Of a stretch of 64,000 bases of DNA, positions 1 to 8,857 are shown piece by piece. The notes beneath the pieces are model-generated. The model searched no databases. It saw only the letters and a list, made by a program, of their open reading frames with translations, and was not told where the DNA came from. Made by a program: the position numbers and the translations under genes. The stretch is from Sporocytophaga sp. (GTDB taxonomy: Bacteria; Bacteroidota; Bacteroidia; Cytophagales; Cytophagaceae). Each line of letters starts with the position of its first letter. Position 1 is the first letter of the stretch. Location: the NCBI RefSeq assembly GCF_017745095.1, contig NZ_JAGHZZ010000011.1, positions 1 to 64,000 of the forward strand, in the 5' to 3' direction.

Positions 1-56
1 ATGCCGTTTTCTCTAGCTATTTCGGATACTTTCATTCCATTTTCCTGTTTTTTGAT
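1..56 (-). mobile_element. Fragment of IS3-type transposase OrfA (edge of window)
   Basis: Read on the minus strand, the first 56 bases stay open in one frame and give IKKQENGMKVSEIARENGI. This looks like the N-terminal helix-turn-helix region of IS3-family OrfA proteins, where a KKQE.G..V.EI.RE.GIS pattern precedes TFY.WK. The same bases read on the plus strand give a hydrophobic string unlike the propeller protein that follows. I therefore infer a junction near position 55 between insertion-sequence DNA and the neighbouring gene. Only about 18 codons are visible and no terminal inverted repeat can be seen, so an assembly join is as possible as a real insertion. Confidence 0.4.
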
Positions 57-731
57 ATGTATTTGTTGAAGACAGATTTAAATACGGAGATCTGGAAAAG
101 ACAAATGGGAACATTAGGTGAAAATGAAAATGACTTAATTGGTTCATTTGATATTGTGGATGATAAACGTCTTATTTGGTGTGGTACCACTTTTAGGAAT
201 GGCGAATCCAACATGGCTGTTACGACAGCAGACGATTATGGAAATTTTCTATGGAATCTGACATTTGTACCACATAACAAAATCAATGAATATGGAAGGT
301 GTATGGTAAAGACAGGAGAAGGTTATGTTATTGCAGGAAGTAAAAACAGGTCAACGGATCCAGCCAGTTTGAAAGATGTTTATATTGTAAAGACGGATAT
401 TAATGGAATATCAGGTGTTAATGATAAGTTTGTTGTGCCTGGCATTTTCAGCTCCGAGGCAAATTCAATAGTAGCCTTAGGCAATGGCGTTTATGGAATT
501 ACAGGGTATATCAGAACCGCAGCAGGAGACAAAAACATTTATGTGGCAAAAGTCACAGAAGAAGGAAAAGTGCTGGCATCAGCAGAATTCGGAGGCGCAG
601 GAGACGATGAAGGCAAATACATCATCTATACAAAAGACGGAGGCTTTCTTGTGATAGGCACTATCTATGCAGTAAACAACTCTATGATGGCGGCCTACAA
701 GATGAGCTCTGATTTAAAGCTTGTCAAATAA
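57..731 (+). CDS. Beta-propeller-like protein, 5'-truncated
   Basis: The protein is built of repeats of the type (D/N)-hydrophobic-Y-(L/V)-(L/V/A)-K-(T/V)-D...G, seen at MYLLKTDLN, DVYIVKTDING and NIYVAKVTEEG, with intervening gG(F/Y)(L/V)(V/I)(I/A)G strands. This is the pattern of WD40-like or SBBP-type propeller blades common in secreted Bacteroidota proteins. The frame is open to the left edge, but codons before 57 do not continue the propeller pattern, no signal peptide is present, and there is no ribosome-binding site. The ATG at 57 is therefore probably an internal methionine of a gene interrupted near position 55. No sorting domain is seen at the C-terminus. Function unknown; a structural or surface role is a guess. 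Confidence 0.6.
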   Translation: MYLLKTDLNTEIWKRQMGTLGENENDLIGSFDIVDDKRLIWCGTTFRNGESNMAVTTADDYGNFLWNLTFVPHNKINEYGRCMVKTGEGYVIAGSKNRSTDPASLKDVYIVKTDINGISGVNDKFVVPGIFSSEANSIVALGNGVYGITGYIRTAAGDKNIYVAKVTEEGKVLASAEFGGAGDDEGKYIIYTKDGGFLVIGTIYAVNNSMMAAYKMSSDLKLVK

Positions 732-751
732 TTTTAATTCAGAACCATATT

Positions 752-783
752 AAAAAGGACTGTTGGAAAGCAGTCCTTTTTTT
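752..783 (+). terminator. Intrinsic terminator
   Basis: A perfect 11-bp stem (AAAAAGGACTG, 752-762, with CAGTCCTTTTT, 771-781) and an 8-base loop end in a run of T. It lies 20 bases after the stop of the propeller gene. Confidence 0.85.
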
Positions 784-784
784 G

Positions 785-1100
785 TGTGTAATGAAATATT
801 TTACCTTTTTTCTAAAATTAAATAGGCAACGTGGAGACTTGAAGTATAATCTGCTTTTGCTATTTTTAGATACACAGTGATGGAAGGGTTTGTTTTTTAA
901 TTTTCAGACTTGTCTATATTGAAAAGATTAAATCGCATTTATGGCACTATTTAAATCATTCATCGTGTATGTATATCTAGAAGAGTTAAGCATAAAAGGA
1001 GATTTTTATCTTTTCGAACTACAGACAAATGTTCCAGACGAACGTTTGCACAAATAGCTAATTAATTTCTGAGTTAATGCAAATATAAATAATTGCTCTT
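785..1100. other. Intergenic region with one possible tiny ORF
   Basis: Mostly AT-rich non-coding sequence with no recognisable RNA. An ATG at 941 opens 38 codons to a TAG at 1055-1057; the peptide starts MALFKSFIVYVYLEEL and ends PDERLHK. It has no clear ribosome-binding site and resembles nothing I know, so it may be chance or a gene remnant. Confidence 0.3.
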
Positions 1101-1439
1101 ATGAAAAAGTGTATTCCCGTTGCGATATTAGGATCTCTGCTTTTTATAAATGTCCGATGTTCAATGAAAAAGAGTATAACTTCTGATTTAAATAATCTTT
1201 GTGAATTGGCAAATAAAATAAATAAAGAGGGCAATTCCTCGAGGTCAGATTTGGGGCTTCAATTTTTATCAGAAGCAAACAAATTAGAATTATCATATGA
1301 AACCCGTAAATTTTTAAATGAGTTAGCAATTCAAAAGAATAAAGTCTCTTACGTTCAATTTACTGACTTCGCTGCAAGAAATGAGATTGAAAATTTCCAC
1401 TGTAAACTCAATAGAGGATTTAGTAGAAAAATGATCTAA
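1101..1439 (+). CDS. Small putative lipoprotein, unknown function
   Basis: A 112-residue protein starts MKKCIPVAILGSLLFINVRCS: positively charged N-terminus, hydrophobic core, and a Cys at residue 20 in a loose lipobox (INVRC), which suggests export and possibly lipidation. The mature part is charged and probably helical, with Leu-rich stretches (LNNLCELANKINKE, LQFLSEANKLEL). No family is recognised. It stands alone between non-coding stretches, with no neighbour in operon distance. The signal peptide is the main reason for calling it real; the lipobox is not canonical. Confidence 0.5.
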   Translation: MKKCIPVAILGSLLFINVRCSMKKSITSDLNNLCELANKINKEGNSSRSDLGLQFLSEANKLELSYETRKFLNELAIQKNKVSYVQFTDFAARNEIENFHCKLNRGFSRKMI

Positions 1440-1722
1440 GCATTTATTCATCGCTATTTTTAATTAGCAAAAGTATTTTAAACGCTTGGTTTTTAGTTAG
1501 ATCTTTCTATTTTTGATATGTAATGTTGGAATATGGTTTTCCAAACAGATAATTTTATCCGTCATAGAATCAGCTTTTAATTTACAGTTAGAATTTTTTA
1601 GAGTAGTCGCTAAGTCATCATTCAATAGATAGATTGTGTTGGATAATGAGATTGCGCAGGAATGAGATATTCTGTCGTATAAGTAAGTCTTTCGTTTTAG
1701 CTAGTATTATACATATTCAGTT

Positions 1723-4296
1723 ATGGGAGAATTTTTACATAAAGGTCGTCAAAGTAATGACAGTAACCGAAATCTTCATCAAACTCAGCAGAAGCAATTA
1801 AAAGTCGCTGATCAAAAATCTTCACAAGAAACAGAATTAAAGGAAGAACTGTCCCAGGATTTCTCCTCGCCGGAAGTAATGCAACGGAAATGGGATGGTT
1901 CGGAAGGTGGAGAGGATAATAATCAGAAGAGAGGTCCAGTGCCTCCTATGATGGAAGAAGAGGAGCCTGTTCAGAAGAAAGGGCCGGTGCCATTGCAGTT
2001 CCATGCAGCTGAAGAGGAAGAAATTCCTGTTCAGCGAAGAGGTCCTGTACCACCAATGAATACTGATTCAGATGAACTGTCTCATAGAGATTCTTCCTTA
2101 TCTCACAAGATGCCACAATTAGTGCAAAGAAAGATGGAATCTTCATTTGGTCAGGATTTTTCTGATGTAAATATTCACAAGAACTCTGTACAATCAATAG
2201 AGATCAATGCTCATGCATTCACACAGGGCAATGACATACACTTTGCTCCGGGACAGTACAATCCTGAGTCGCAGCAAGGTCAGGAGCTTTTAGGTCATGA
2301 ACTTACACACGTGGTCCAACAACGATCCGGAATAGTGAATCCTACTACTCAGATGAGGGGTGTTGGGATCAATAATGATATTGGTTTGGAGAAAGAGGCG
2401 GATGATATGGGTAAGTTGGCGGCACAAGGAAAGATGGTATCTTCTATTTCCTCAACATCCGGATCACCCATACAACGAAAGGCAGCATTTGATTATTTCA
2501 ATCATAAGGTATTAGAGAATGAAACACTTATTCAAATAGCTACTGACTTTAGTGTTCCATTAGATAAAATTTTAGAGTTAAATAATATAAAGCCTAATCA
2601 GATAGTATCTCCTGGGACAATAATCAAAGTTCCTAATCCGGAAAAAATCAAGGAGGAGCAACCCAAGACAGAAAAAACTGATAAGCCAAAGAGTGAAGAA
2701 CCAGACAGACTTGGTTTAATCGATCAGAAGAATCAGTATTTAAAAGTAACCGCTGAGGATTTTGAGAAATTTTTAAATCTATATAAGAAATTTTCTTTTC
2801 CGGAAATTGATGCTCAGGGTAATGTTAGTCCACATGAAATAAAGAAACCTGAGGAGGAGCTTAAGGATCTGAAATACCTTCTTGGTCCATTACAAAATGC
2901 TAATCCGGATATTAAAAAGAATCTTGACCTGGCAGAGCAGTATATCAAAGCGAAAGGTGAGAAAATAAAAGAGGTCTTAACTCCTGATAAAGCAATTGAA
3001 TTTGTGGATAAATTATGGAAGTCAGGATTGCTTGGTAAGATTGCTATTATTATTCCTGCGGCGGCAGCTGCAGGAGGAGCAGGGTATTTAAGATATAAAT
3101 CAGTTGAGCTTACATTAGAAGGAAATCCAGGTATAGTTGGAGAAGGAAATAAATTATTTAATCAATTACTTGACGAGGTATTGTTTAATAAAAAAATTGA
3201 TATAGTTAAAGCGAAAGACCTGAATGGATCGATAAGTGATAAACCGGCTCAGGAGAGTTTGGGACTAAAAATTACAGGTAGTGAGAAGGATCAATTCGGT
3301 GCTGACTTAAGTTCGAAAACTACCTTCAATAAAGAGATTAATGAATCAGATAGGAATGATTGGAAAGAGGCCAAGTATGATGATAAAACTATCTGGTATT
3401 CTATGTCAAATAAGGATTATTATGATACCATTACCTTAAGACATTATATTCACAAAGCAACTGATCATAAAGTCTCCAGTGATTCTCAGATCGTCGGTAA
3501 CTCCAATATTACTACAGTAGAAAATTTAATGAATAAGGGGACTGAAGTATCTGATGCAAAATTCATCTCTCTTAAAGATCAGAAATCGTATACTTATGCT
3601 CAGATTGCAGCACTCGTAGTTTCAGGAAGCATAGACAAGAATACCCCGATAGCGAAGGAATCAGAGATTAAAAAGGTTTCGGAAGTTGACTTGCTTGCTG
3701 CCTCTAAGTTGTATGGCAATGAATACATGTCCATAGATGCTTCAGCTAATGGCGGATTTGGTTTAAATAAAGATTTCAAACCCTTGAATTATAAGTTTGG
3801 AGGTGATCTTACACTTACTTTTCCTTTCCAGCATTCCGCTCCTTACCTGAAATTAGGTTATAGCCAGGATAAACATTATGAAATGGTTGGTCAAAATCTG
3901 AATCTATGGACTGAAAAGTTTATGTCTGAATTCCTTATAAAGATTGGTGCAAATTATAAGTTTGATATAGGAAGCTTCCACTCTGAAGTTGGAGGAAGTT
4001 TAGGATATAAACAAACTCATGAGAGTACAACCAATCCTTCCGGTGATTCAATAATTAAAGATGAGCATATATTTTCTGCGAGTCCATACTTCAAGGTAAA
4101 TTTTGATAAAGACCATCAAACATTAAGCTTTGAGATAAGACCTGAATTTATGTATCAGGATGAAAAATTTAAAACAGCTTTTAATTTAGGCCTTAGTGGA
4201 TTAAAATTAGGAAGCAATTCCTTTATAAAGGTGAATTTTAAAGTGAAGGATAATAAACTAGATACTGCTAATATGAGTATATTCTATAATTTTTAG
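1723..4296 (+). CDS. DUF4157 domain protein with LysM and C-terminal barrel-like region
   Basis: An 857-residue protein without a signal peptide. Residues 1-135 are polar and contain three copies of a (K/R)(R/K)GPVP motif, each spaced by Glu-rich linkers and VQ(K/R) tags. Residues about 136-235 are a DUF4157 domain with an HELTH zinc-peptidase-like motif (192-196), the following VVQQ, and the conserved EADDMG. Residues about 256-305 are a LysM peptidoglycan-binding repeat ending in IKVP. A charged helical linker leads to a hydrophobic Ala/Gly/Ile helix at about 435-456. The last 170 residues alternate polar and non-polar and end in SIFYNF, like an outer-membrane barrel with a terminal aromatic residue. 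DUF4157 proteins are often cargo or helper proteins of contractile injection systems, but no such genes are nearby, so the role here is open. Confidence 0.75.
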   Translation: MGEFLHKGRQSNDSNRNLHQTQQKQLKVADQKSSQETELKEELSQDFSSPEVMQRKWDGSEGGEDNNQKRGPVPPMMEEEEPVQKKGPVPLQFHAAEEEEIPVQRRGPVPPMNTDSDELSHRDSSLSHKMPQLVQRKMESSFGQDFSDVNIHKNSVQSIEINAHAFTQGNDIHFAPGQYNPESQQGQELLGHELTHVVQQRSGIVNPTTQMRGVGINNDIGLEKEADDMGKLAAQGKMVSSISSTSGSPIQRKAAFDYFNHKVLENETLIQIATDFSVPLDKILELNNIKPNQIVSPGTIIKVPNPEKIKEEQPKTEKTDKPKSEEPDRLGLIDQKNQYLKVTAEDFEKFLNLYKKFSFPEIDAQGNVSPHEIKKPEEELKDLKYLLGPLQNANPDIKKNLDLAEQYIKAKGEKIKEVLTPDKAIEFVDKLWKSGLLGKIAIIIPAAAAAGGAGYLRYKSVELTLEGNPGIVGEGNKLFNQLLDEVLFNKKIDIVKAKDLNGSISDKPAQESLGLKITGSEKDQFGADLSSKTTFNKEINESDRNDWKEAKYDDKTIWYSMSNKDYYDTITLRHYIHKATDHKVSSDSQIVGNSNITTVENLMNKGTEVSDAKFISLKDQKSYTYAQIAALVVSGSIDKNTPIAKESEIKKVSEVDLLAASKLYGNEYMSIDASANGGFGLNKDFKPLNYKFGGDLTLTFPFQHSAPYLKLGYSQDKHYEMVGQNLNLWTEKFMSEFLIKIGANYKFDIGSFHSEVGGSLGYKQTHESTTNPSGDSIIKDEHIFSASPYFKVNFDKDHQTLSFEIRPEFMYQDEKFKTAFNLGLSGLKLGSNSFIKVNFKVKDNKLDTANMSIFYNF

Positions 4297-4301
4297 AAAC
4301 T

Positions 4302-5888
4302 TTATTCATAATATTCAAAAGATTTAAGGAGTTCTTTTACTTTTAGATATTCCTTGAGATCGGAAATTTGAAAATAATATTCTAACGTTTTATCGAGTGC
4401 TTTGGTGCAGTTGGCGTTTTTATTATTATTTTCTGTTGCATATATATTATAAGCCTTCCAGGTGCTTTCTATTGCCTTGTTGTATTTCTTTAATTTTGCA
4501 TAGACTTCACCTATTTTGAAGTAAATATCACCCACTCTTGGATCATTTTTATTGAAAATTTTTGAGTCAACCTCAAGAATGTTTTTATATAAGTTTATTG
4601 CTTCATTGTAGTTTTTTCTGAAAATCAGGCTATCGCATTTTCTTTCCTTTTGAATAAATTTCAAATATCCATCGATATTAGATAGGCTTAAGGTTGTTTT
4701 ATATTTTTCAACATAAAATATTGATGAGTCTATCTGCTCTTGTTTATTATAAATATTTGCTAGTTCAAGGAAGGTTGCTGCTTTAAGGTTTATGTCGGAA
4801 TAAGTTGAACTGTTTCCAATTAGTTTCAATGAAGAATTAAATGAAGCTTTTGCTTTATCCCATTTTTCTTTCTTAGATAAATTCTTTCCGTATTCAAAGA
4901 AATATTCTTTTATTCCTGGGAATTCATTAGTACTATAGAGGGGCGAGACAACATCTTGAATTGCGTCAAAATAATATATGGCTGAATCTATTTTGTTTTC
5001 CATCGAACATAGCATTCCTAGACAACTGAATAAATTCATTTTATTAATTCCTTTTGCATATTCAGAGATTGAAGCTGTCTGATTTTTATTTATTGCTTTT
5101 AAAACAAAATTCGTTGAAGTATTTGGTTCTCCTACTCTTCTATAAACTTCAGCAATGAAATAGTAATCGGTGATGATTTTATTTTGGTCATTTAATTGGT
5201 TTGCATAAGTTATAGATGTGTTGAAGTATTCTTCTGCTTTTTCAAAATTATTTATTTCAAGATGGCATGTGCCCAATTCTTTAAAGTATAAGGGTAGATC
5301 CTGATACGGCTCTTTGTATTCCATTCTTGCAGTATTGATAGCTTTTGCAATGAAATTAAAGGCAATGGTAGGTTCATTCAGCTTGCGAAATATTTTGTAC
5401 AGGAGGAAATAATTATCAATTATAAAATAATCCTTTCGGGGCAAATCCTGGAATGTAGATGAAGCTTTAATACATTCCTTTTTTGCTTCATTTAATTGGT
5501 TTTGATTATAATAAACTTCACAATTGAGACATCTTACCGTTGCAGTGTTATAATCTTCCTTTCCGGAATGATCTAAGAAACTTTTTAGAGATAATTGATA
5601 ATAGTAATGTGCGGAATCGTATTGTTTGAGTTTATTATAGGCAAATCCAATACTTTCATAGCCAACTCCAATTCTTTCATAATTAACTCCGATTTTGGGA
5701 TCTGAAAGATTTTTTTCTTTTTGATATTTTAAAATTTCAAAACCGATTAGTTTTGCTTCATTATATTTTTCTTCAGAAATAAGTTGTCTGAAAGTTGATG
5801 CATAATTATTAAAAATACTATCCTTCTCCTGAGCATGACTATGAGTAAATACTATGCATGTAAACAGGGCAATAAAGAATCTTAACAT
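4302..5888 (-). CDS. Secreted TPR-repeat protein
   Basis: A 528-residue protein with a signal peptide (MLRFFIALFTCIVFTHSHAQ). The mature part is a long array of tetratricopeptide-like helical pairs, seen as repeated Y..A..YY..(S/A)(L/I) and F(N/E)KAEEYFN(T/I)S patterns. It is likely a periplasmic scaffold for protein-protein contacts. Similar TPR arrays often precede a membrane segment and a DNA-binding domain in Bacteroidota regulators, but here the chain stops after the repeats, so a purely structural role is more likely. It converges on the DUF4157 gene with a gap of only 5 bases, and no terminator is visible between them. Confidence 0.75.
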   Translation of the reverse strand: MLRFFIALFTCIVFTHSHAQEKDSIFNNYASTFRQLISEEKYNEAKLIGFEILKYQKEKNLSDPKIGVNYERIGVGYESIGFAYNKLKQYDSAHYYYQLSLKSFLDHSGKEDYNTATVRCLNCEVYYNQNQLNEAKKECIKASSTFQDLPRKDYFIIDNYFLLYKIFRKLNEPTIAFNFIAKAINTARMEYKEPYQDLPLYFKELGTCHLEINNFEKAEEYFNTSITYANQLNDQNKIITDYYFIAEVYRRVGEPNTSTNFVLKAINKNQTASISEYAKGINKMNLFSCLGMLCSMENKIDSAIYYFDAIQDVVSPLYSTNEFPGIKEYFFEYGKNLSKKEKWDKAKASFNSSLKLIGNSSTYSDINLKAATFLELANIYNKQEQIDSSIFYVEKYKTTLSLSNIDGYLKFIQKERKCDSLIFRKNYNEAINLYKNILEVDSKIFNKNDPRVGDIYFKIGEVYAKLKKYNKAIESTWKAYNIYATENNNKNANCTKALDKTLEYYFQISDLKEYLKVKELLKSFEYYE

Positions 5889-6503
5889 ATTTAAATAATA
5901 AATAATGAACTAAATATTCTATTGTTGTTTTTTGTTGAATAGAATTTTTTTAAAAAGTTGGAACCAGGCCTCTTATTGTATAATATACTTAGGCAACTAT
6001 TAAAATTAATAAATTTTATTTAAATAGATGATATTGCATAGACTAAAATGCTTATATACTCTCCATCGAGGCCAATCCTCGACAATGTGCTTTTTCTTAT
6101 TAATCTTGCATGAGGTTGGTATAGTTAATAAGGTAAGCTATAAGTTTATCAGAATGGAATGGGTTCTATTTATTATTCCTTTTTTCTTAATGAAAAAGCA
6201 ATAACAACAGGTTATATTTTTGTGAATAATATATTCCCTTTAGATCGAGACTGGGATATAAACAACGTAGATATTACATTGTCCCTTAAACCTTTTATTT
6301 AATTTCTTGATAAGAAGACTATGATTGAAGCAATAGTATTGTGCGAACTACTTTTTCAGTTTATATTATCTGTAATAGTATCATCCAAAACAAATGCTTC
6401 CATATTTATATAGTCTTGGTATTACTTTATATCCTGGCATTTTTATTTTTTTTGGCCGCAAATTATTTTCGTTACCTTTGGTGGTAACAAACTAATAGTA
6501 TTT
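5889..6503. other. Long intergenic region with a possible gene remnant
   Basis: About 600 bases of AT-rich DNA. From an ATG at 6159 to a TAA at 6300-6302, 47 codons read as MGSIYYSFFLNEKAITTGYI and onward, ending in LSLKPFI. The alternating pattern and aromatic/hydrophobic end resemble the last strands of a barrel protein; the frame is closed upstream by a TAA at 6141. This may be the tail of a decayed gene. A short hairpin (TCGAGG/CCTCGA) lies near 6065-6081. The 3' end holds the promoter of the next gene. Confidence 0.35.
6451..6480 (+). promoter_or_regulatory. Bacteroidota-type promoter for the 6504 gene
   Basis: A perfect -7 box TACCTTTG (6473-6480; consensus TAnnTTTG) is preceded after 18 bases by TTTG (6451-6454), the -33 element. 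It lies 23 bases before the ATG. Confidence 0.65.
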
Positions 6504-7631
6504 ATGAAATCAGTTTACCGCCCTGAGATTATAATTATTATAATGGCTGCCTTTTTCTTTCATTGTAGGGCCTTTGCACAATGCAATTATAATAACCTTG
6601 TTGTTAACAGTGATTTTTCTGATGGTAATTCCGGATTTACTTCAGCATATCAATTTTGTGAAAAGAAAAATTGCCTCTATCCGGAAGGTAGGTATACTGT
6701 AGGTTCAGATATTAGCACTTATCATAGTGATTTTGTTGGAGTGGATCATACAAGCGGCAATGGGAGTTTTTTGATTGTTAATGGTGCCGGAAGCCCTGAA
6801 ACCATTTGGTCACAGACTATAATCGTTAAGCCATATACAGAGTATAATTTTTCTTCATGGGTCTGTAGTGTTGTAGAAGGAGAGGTAGCACAGCTTCAGT
6901 TTTCCATTAATACAGACACACTAGGAAGTATTTTTTATGCTCCTTCTTCTGTAAACACCTGGGAAAAGTTTGACATAACGTGGAATTCCGGATCTTCAAC
7001 GACTGCTGTTATCAAAATATTAGACCAAAATACGGTTCCTGGGGGAAATGATTTTGGTCTTGATGATATTTACTTTGTTGAGACCTGTGCCCTTGCTGTG
7101 CATTTTCTTAATATAAGTGCAGTTAATAAAAATTCTGTAACTGAATTAAAATGGAGTACATTATCTGAAAGATCTAGTAACTATTTTGAAGTTCAAAGAT
7201 CTTCTGATGGAATTAATTTTGATTCTATTGGAAAAGTAAAGGCAAAGGGCAATTCAGGAACTATTGTGAATTACATCTTTGAAGATACTAAAGAAATATC
7301 TGGGTCTTTCTATTATAGAGTTGTGGAGTTTGATAATCAAGGGAGACAGGAGATGTCTTCCATTGTGGCAACGGAAGAAATGGCTGAAATAAAGGTTTTC
7401 CCCAATCCATGCGCAGGTAAACTAAATTTAATTTTTCAAGATCAGCCTCATGGCTTCATACAGATCAGTTTGACGAATGTAACAGGAGCTAATATTCCGC
7501 TTGATAACAGAATCTCTGGAACTATTACTGCAAAAAGGGTATATGATGTCTCAGACCTGGCCCCTGGAATTTACTTTTTGAACATAGGAACAGAATCAGG
7601 AAGAATATCTGAAAAAATTATAATTCCGTAA
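6504..7631 (+). CDS. T9SS-secreted protein with carbohydrate-binding-like domain
   Basis: A 375-residue protein with a signal peptide to about residue 26 (AFAQ). Residues about 27-197 form a jelly-roll-like domain: NLVVNSDFSDGNSGF at its start, a VDHTSGNGSFLIVNG motif, and DFGLDDIYF at its end, as in CBM4/9-type domains. Residues about 200-290 are a fibronectin-III-like module (ELKWSTLSE..SNYFEVQRSSDG.NF). The end is a T9SS type-A sorting domain with VFPNPCAGK and a final GRISEKIIIP. The same jelly-roll module occurs twice in the large protein at 41833-45228. It is probably exported and anchored or released at the surface. The next gene starts 24 bases downstream and may be cotranscribed. Confidence 0.8.
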   Translation: MKSVYRPEIIIIIMAAFFFHCRAFAQCNYNNLVVNSDFSDGNSGFTSAYQFCEKKNCLYPEGRYTVGSDISTYHSDFVGVDHTSGNGSFLIVNGAGSPETIWSQTIIVKPYTEYNFSSWVCSVVEGEVAQLQFSINTDTLGSIFYAPSSVNTWEKFDITWNSGSSTTAVIKILDQNTVPGGNDFGLDDIYFVETCALAVHFLNISAVNKNSVTELKWSTLSERSSNYFEVQRSSDGINFDSIGKVKAKGNSGTIVNYIFEDTKEISGSFYYRVVEFDNQGRQEMSSIVATEEMAEIKVFPNPCAGKLNLIFQDQPHGFIQISLTNVTGANIPLDNRISGTITAKRVYDVSDLAPGIYFLNIGTESGRISEKIIIP

Positions 7632-7655
7632 ATAAGAATTTAATCAAAGTGTCTT

Positions 7656-8159
7656 ATGAACCTCGTATTCAACTTTACGTTACTATTCTCTGTAATTGTT
7701 AGTTTAATAGTTGAACCTTGTTATAAATATCCTGAAATGGAAGAATTGCTTAAGTACAGAAAATATGACTATTCTTCATTAGTAAAAGAATTTGATATTA
7801 AAGATAGTGAAATAGATAAAGGGGGCAGCTATATAAAGTTGCATGGCTTATCCAGAGTTCATAAACCAGATATTCTCCCCGGCTATTTTTATTTTGATGG
7901 TGATAAGCTTGCCATGATCTACATAAGTGATGAAGATCGTCTTAGAAATATGTCCTTTGACAGCATAAAGTCAGCCTATGGTTCGGGTCATCGACTTTCA
8001 TCCCGGGCAGGCAAAACAAGTAATTTGTATGTATATGCTGAATTGGGTTTTGCTGTTTCTGTAACTCATGGTCAAATAGACTTTATAGAAATATTTCCCT
8101 CCACAACGCTTGAGGATTACAAGAGCAGAATTCACAAAGAAGTTGTCTTCATCAGGTAA
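7656..8159 (+). CDS. Secreted protein of unknown function
   Basis: A 167-residue protein whose first 20 residues are a hydrophobic signal or anchor (NLVFNFTLLFSVIVSLIV). The mature part begins with a charged Tyr-rich stretch (YPEMEELLKYRKYDYSSL) and contains short beta-like segments (YFYFDGDKLAMIYISDE; LYVYAELGFAVSVTHGQIDFIEIFP). The latter pattern, in which a computed value is checked against something like AYG.G, recalls small secreted proteins that carry a predicted sheet domain, but I do not recognise a family. It follows the T9SS cargo gene by 24 bases on the same strand, so the two may share a transcript. Confidence 0.65.
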   Translation: MNLVFNFTLLFSVIVSLIVEPCYKYPEMEELLKYRKYDYSSLVKEFDIKDSEIDKGGSYIKLHGLSRVHKPDILPGYFYFDGDKLAMIYISDEDRLRNMSFDSIKSAYGSGHRLSSRAGKTSNLYVYAELGFAVSVTHGQIDFIEIFPSTTLEDYKSRIHKEVVFIR

Positions 8160-8210
8160 TTTGAATAACTAAAATTCGATAAAAGAATTTTTTCCCTTGT
8201 GGTATGATTT

Positions 8211-8239
8211 TTTGGTTTGATATATCTGAAGTAATTTTG
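8211..8239 (+). promoter_or_regulatory. Promoter of the peroxiredoxin gene; decides its start
   Basis: A -7 box TAATTTTG (8232-8239) with TTTG (8211-8214) 17 bases upstream. The box overlaps the GTG at 8239, so that GTG cannot be the start; the ATG at 8266 is. Confidence 0.55.
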
Positions 8240-8265
8240 TGAACACAAGTCAGATAGTTTCATTT

Positions 8266-8781
8266 ATGAAAGGATTCATTCAATCAGTCTTCTTAACCTT
8301 ATTTCTTTTGTCTTGTAGTAGACCAACAAAACTTAAGGTTGGTGATGTTGCTCCGGATTTTACTTCCAAGGATCAGGATGGAAAAATTGTAACACTCAGT
8401 TCATTCAAAGGTAAAAAGGTAATTCTTTATTTTTATCCAAAAGACAATACTCCTGGATGCACTAAGGAGGCTTGTAATTTCAGAGACAATTATGAGCTTT
8501 TGCAAAAAGATGGTTACACTGTTTTAGGTGTGAGCTCAGATGACGAAGCGTCTCATAGAATCTTCAAGAATCAGTTTAGGCTTCCATTTACACTTATTGC
8601 AGATGTAGACAAGTCTATTCACGAAAAGTATGGGACGTGGGTGGAAAAGGAAAGAGGTGGAGAAAAGTTCATGGGTACTTCAAGAGTTACCTTTATTATT
8701 GATGAGAATGGTTTGATAAGTGAAATCATTGACGAGGTAATTCCCTCGGCACATACTGAGCAAATAAGAAAAGAATTTTAA
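8266..8781 (+). CDS. bcp: Lipoprotein peroxiredoxin (Bcp/AhpC-TSA type)
   Basis: A thiol peroxidase that reduces hydroperoxides, regenerated by thioredoxin-like proteins. From the ATG at 8266 the protein has 171 residues and begins with a short lipoprotein signal, LFLLSC, with Cys17 as the lipidated residue, so it should sit in the envelope and not the cytoplasm. The peroxiredoxin fold follows: [15 protein letters not shown], then [17 protein letters not shown] with peroxidatic Cys65 and a second Cys70 five residues later, the atypical two-Cys layout of Bcp. [11 protein letters not shown] lies near the end. The longer reading frame from a GTG at 8239 would start inside the -7 promoter box and dilute the lipoprotein signal. 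Confidence 0.85.
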   Translation: MKGFIQSVFLTLFLLSCSRPTKLKVGDVAPDFTSKDQDGKIVTLSSFKGKKVILYFYPKDNTPGCTKEACNFRDNYELLQKDGYTVLGVSSDDEASHRIFKNQFRLPFTLIADVDKSIHEKYGTWVEKERGGEKFMGTSRVTFIIDENGLISEIIDEVIPSAHTEQIRKEF

Positions 8782-8804
8782 TATTAGATCTTCATTCGTT
8801 AATG

Positions 8805-8837
8805 AAAAAGGCTGTCTCTTTGTGAGGCAGCCTTTTT
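8805..8837. terminator. Bidirectional intrinsic terminator
   Basis: A 14-bp stem with one G-T pair (AAAAAGGCTGTCTC, 8805-8818; GAGGCAGCCTTTTT, 8824-8837) and a 5-base loop. A-run and T-run on opposite sides fit both converging genes. Confidence 0.85.
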
Positions 8838-8857
8838 ACTATTATAAGGACATTATA

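Noticed and set aside
1723-5888. Contractile injection system locus around the DUF4157 gene
   Set aside because: No sheath, tube, baseplate or AAA-ATPase gene is found in the neighbourhood; only the DUF4157 protein points that way.
8239-8265. GTG start that lengthens the peroxiredoxin by 9 residues
   Set aside because: The GTG overlaps the -7 promoter box TAATTTTG (8232-8239), and the ATG at 8266 gives a proper lipoprotein signal.
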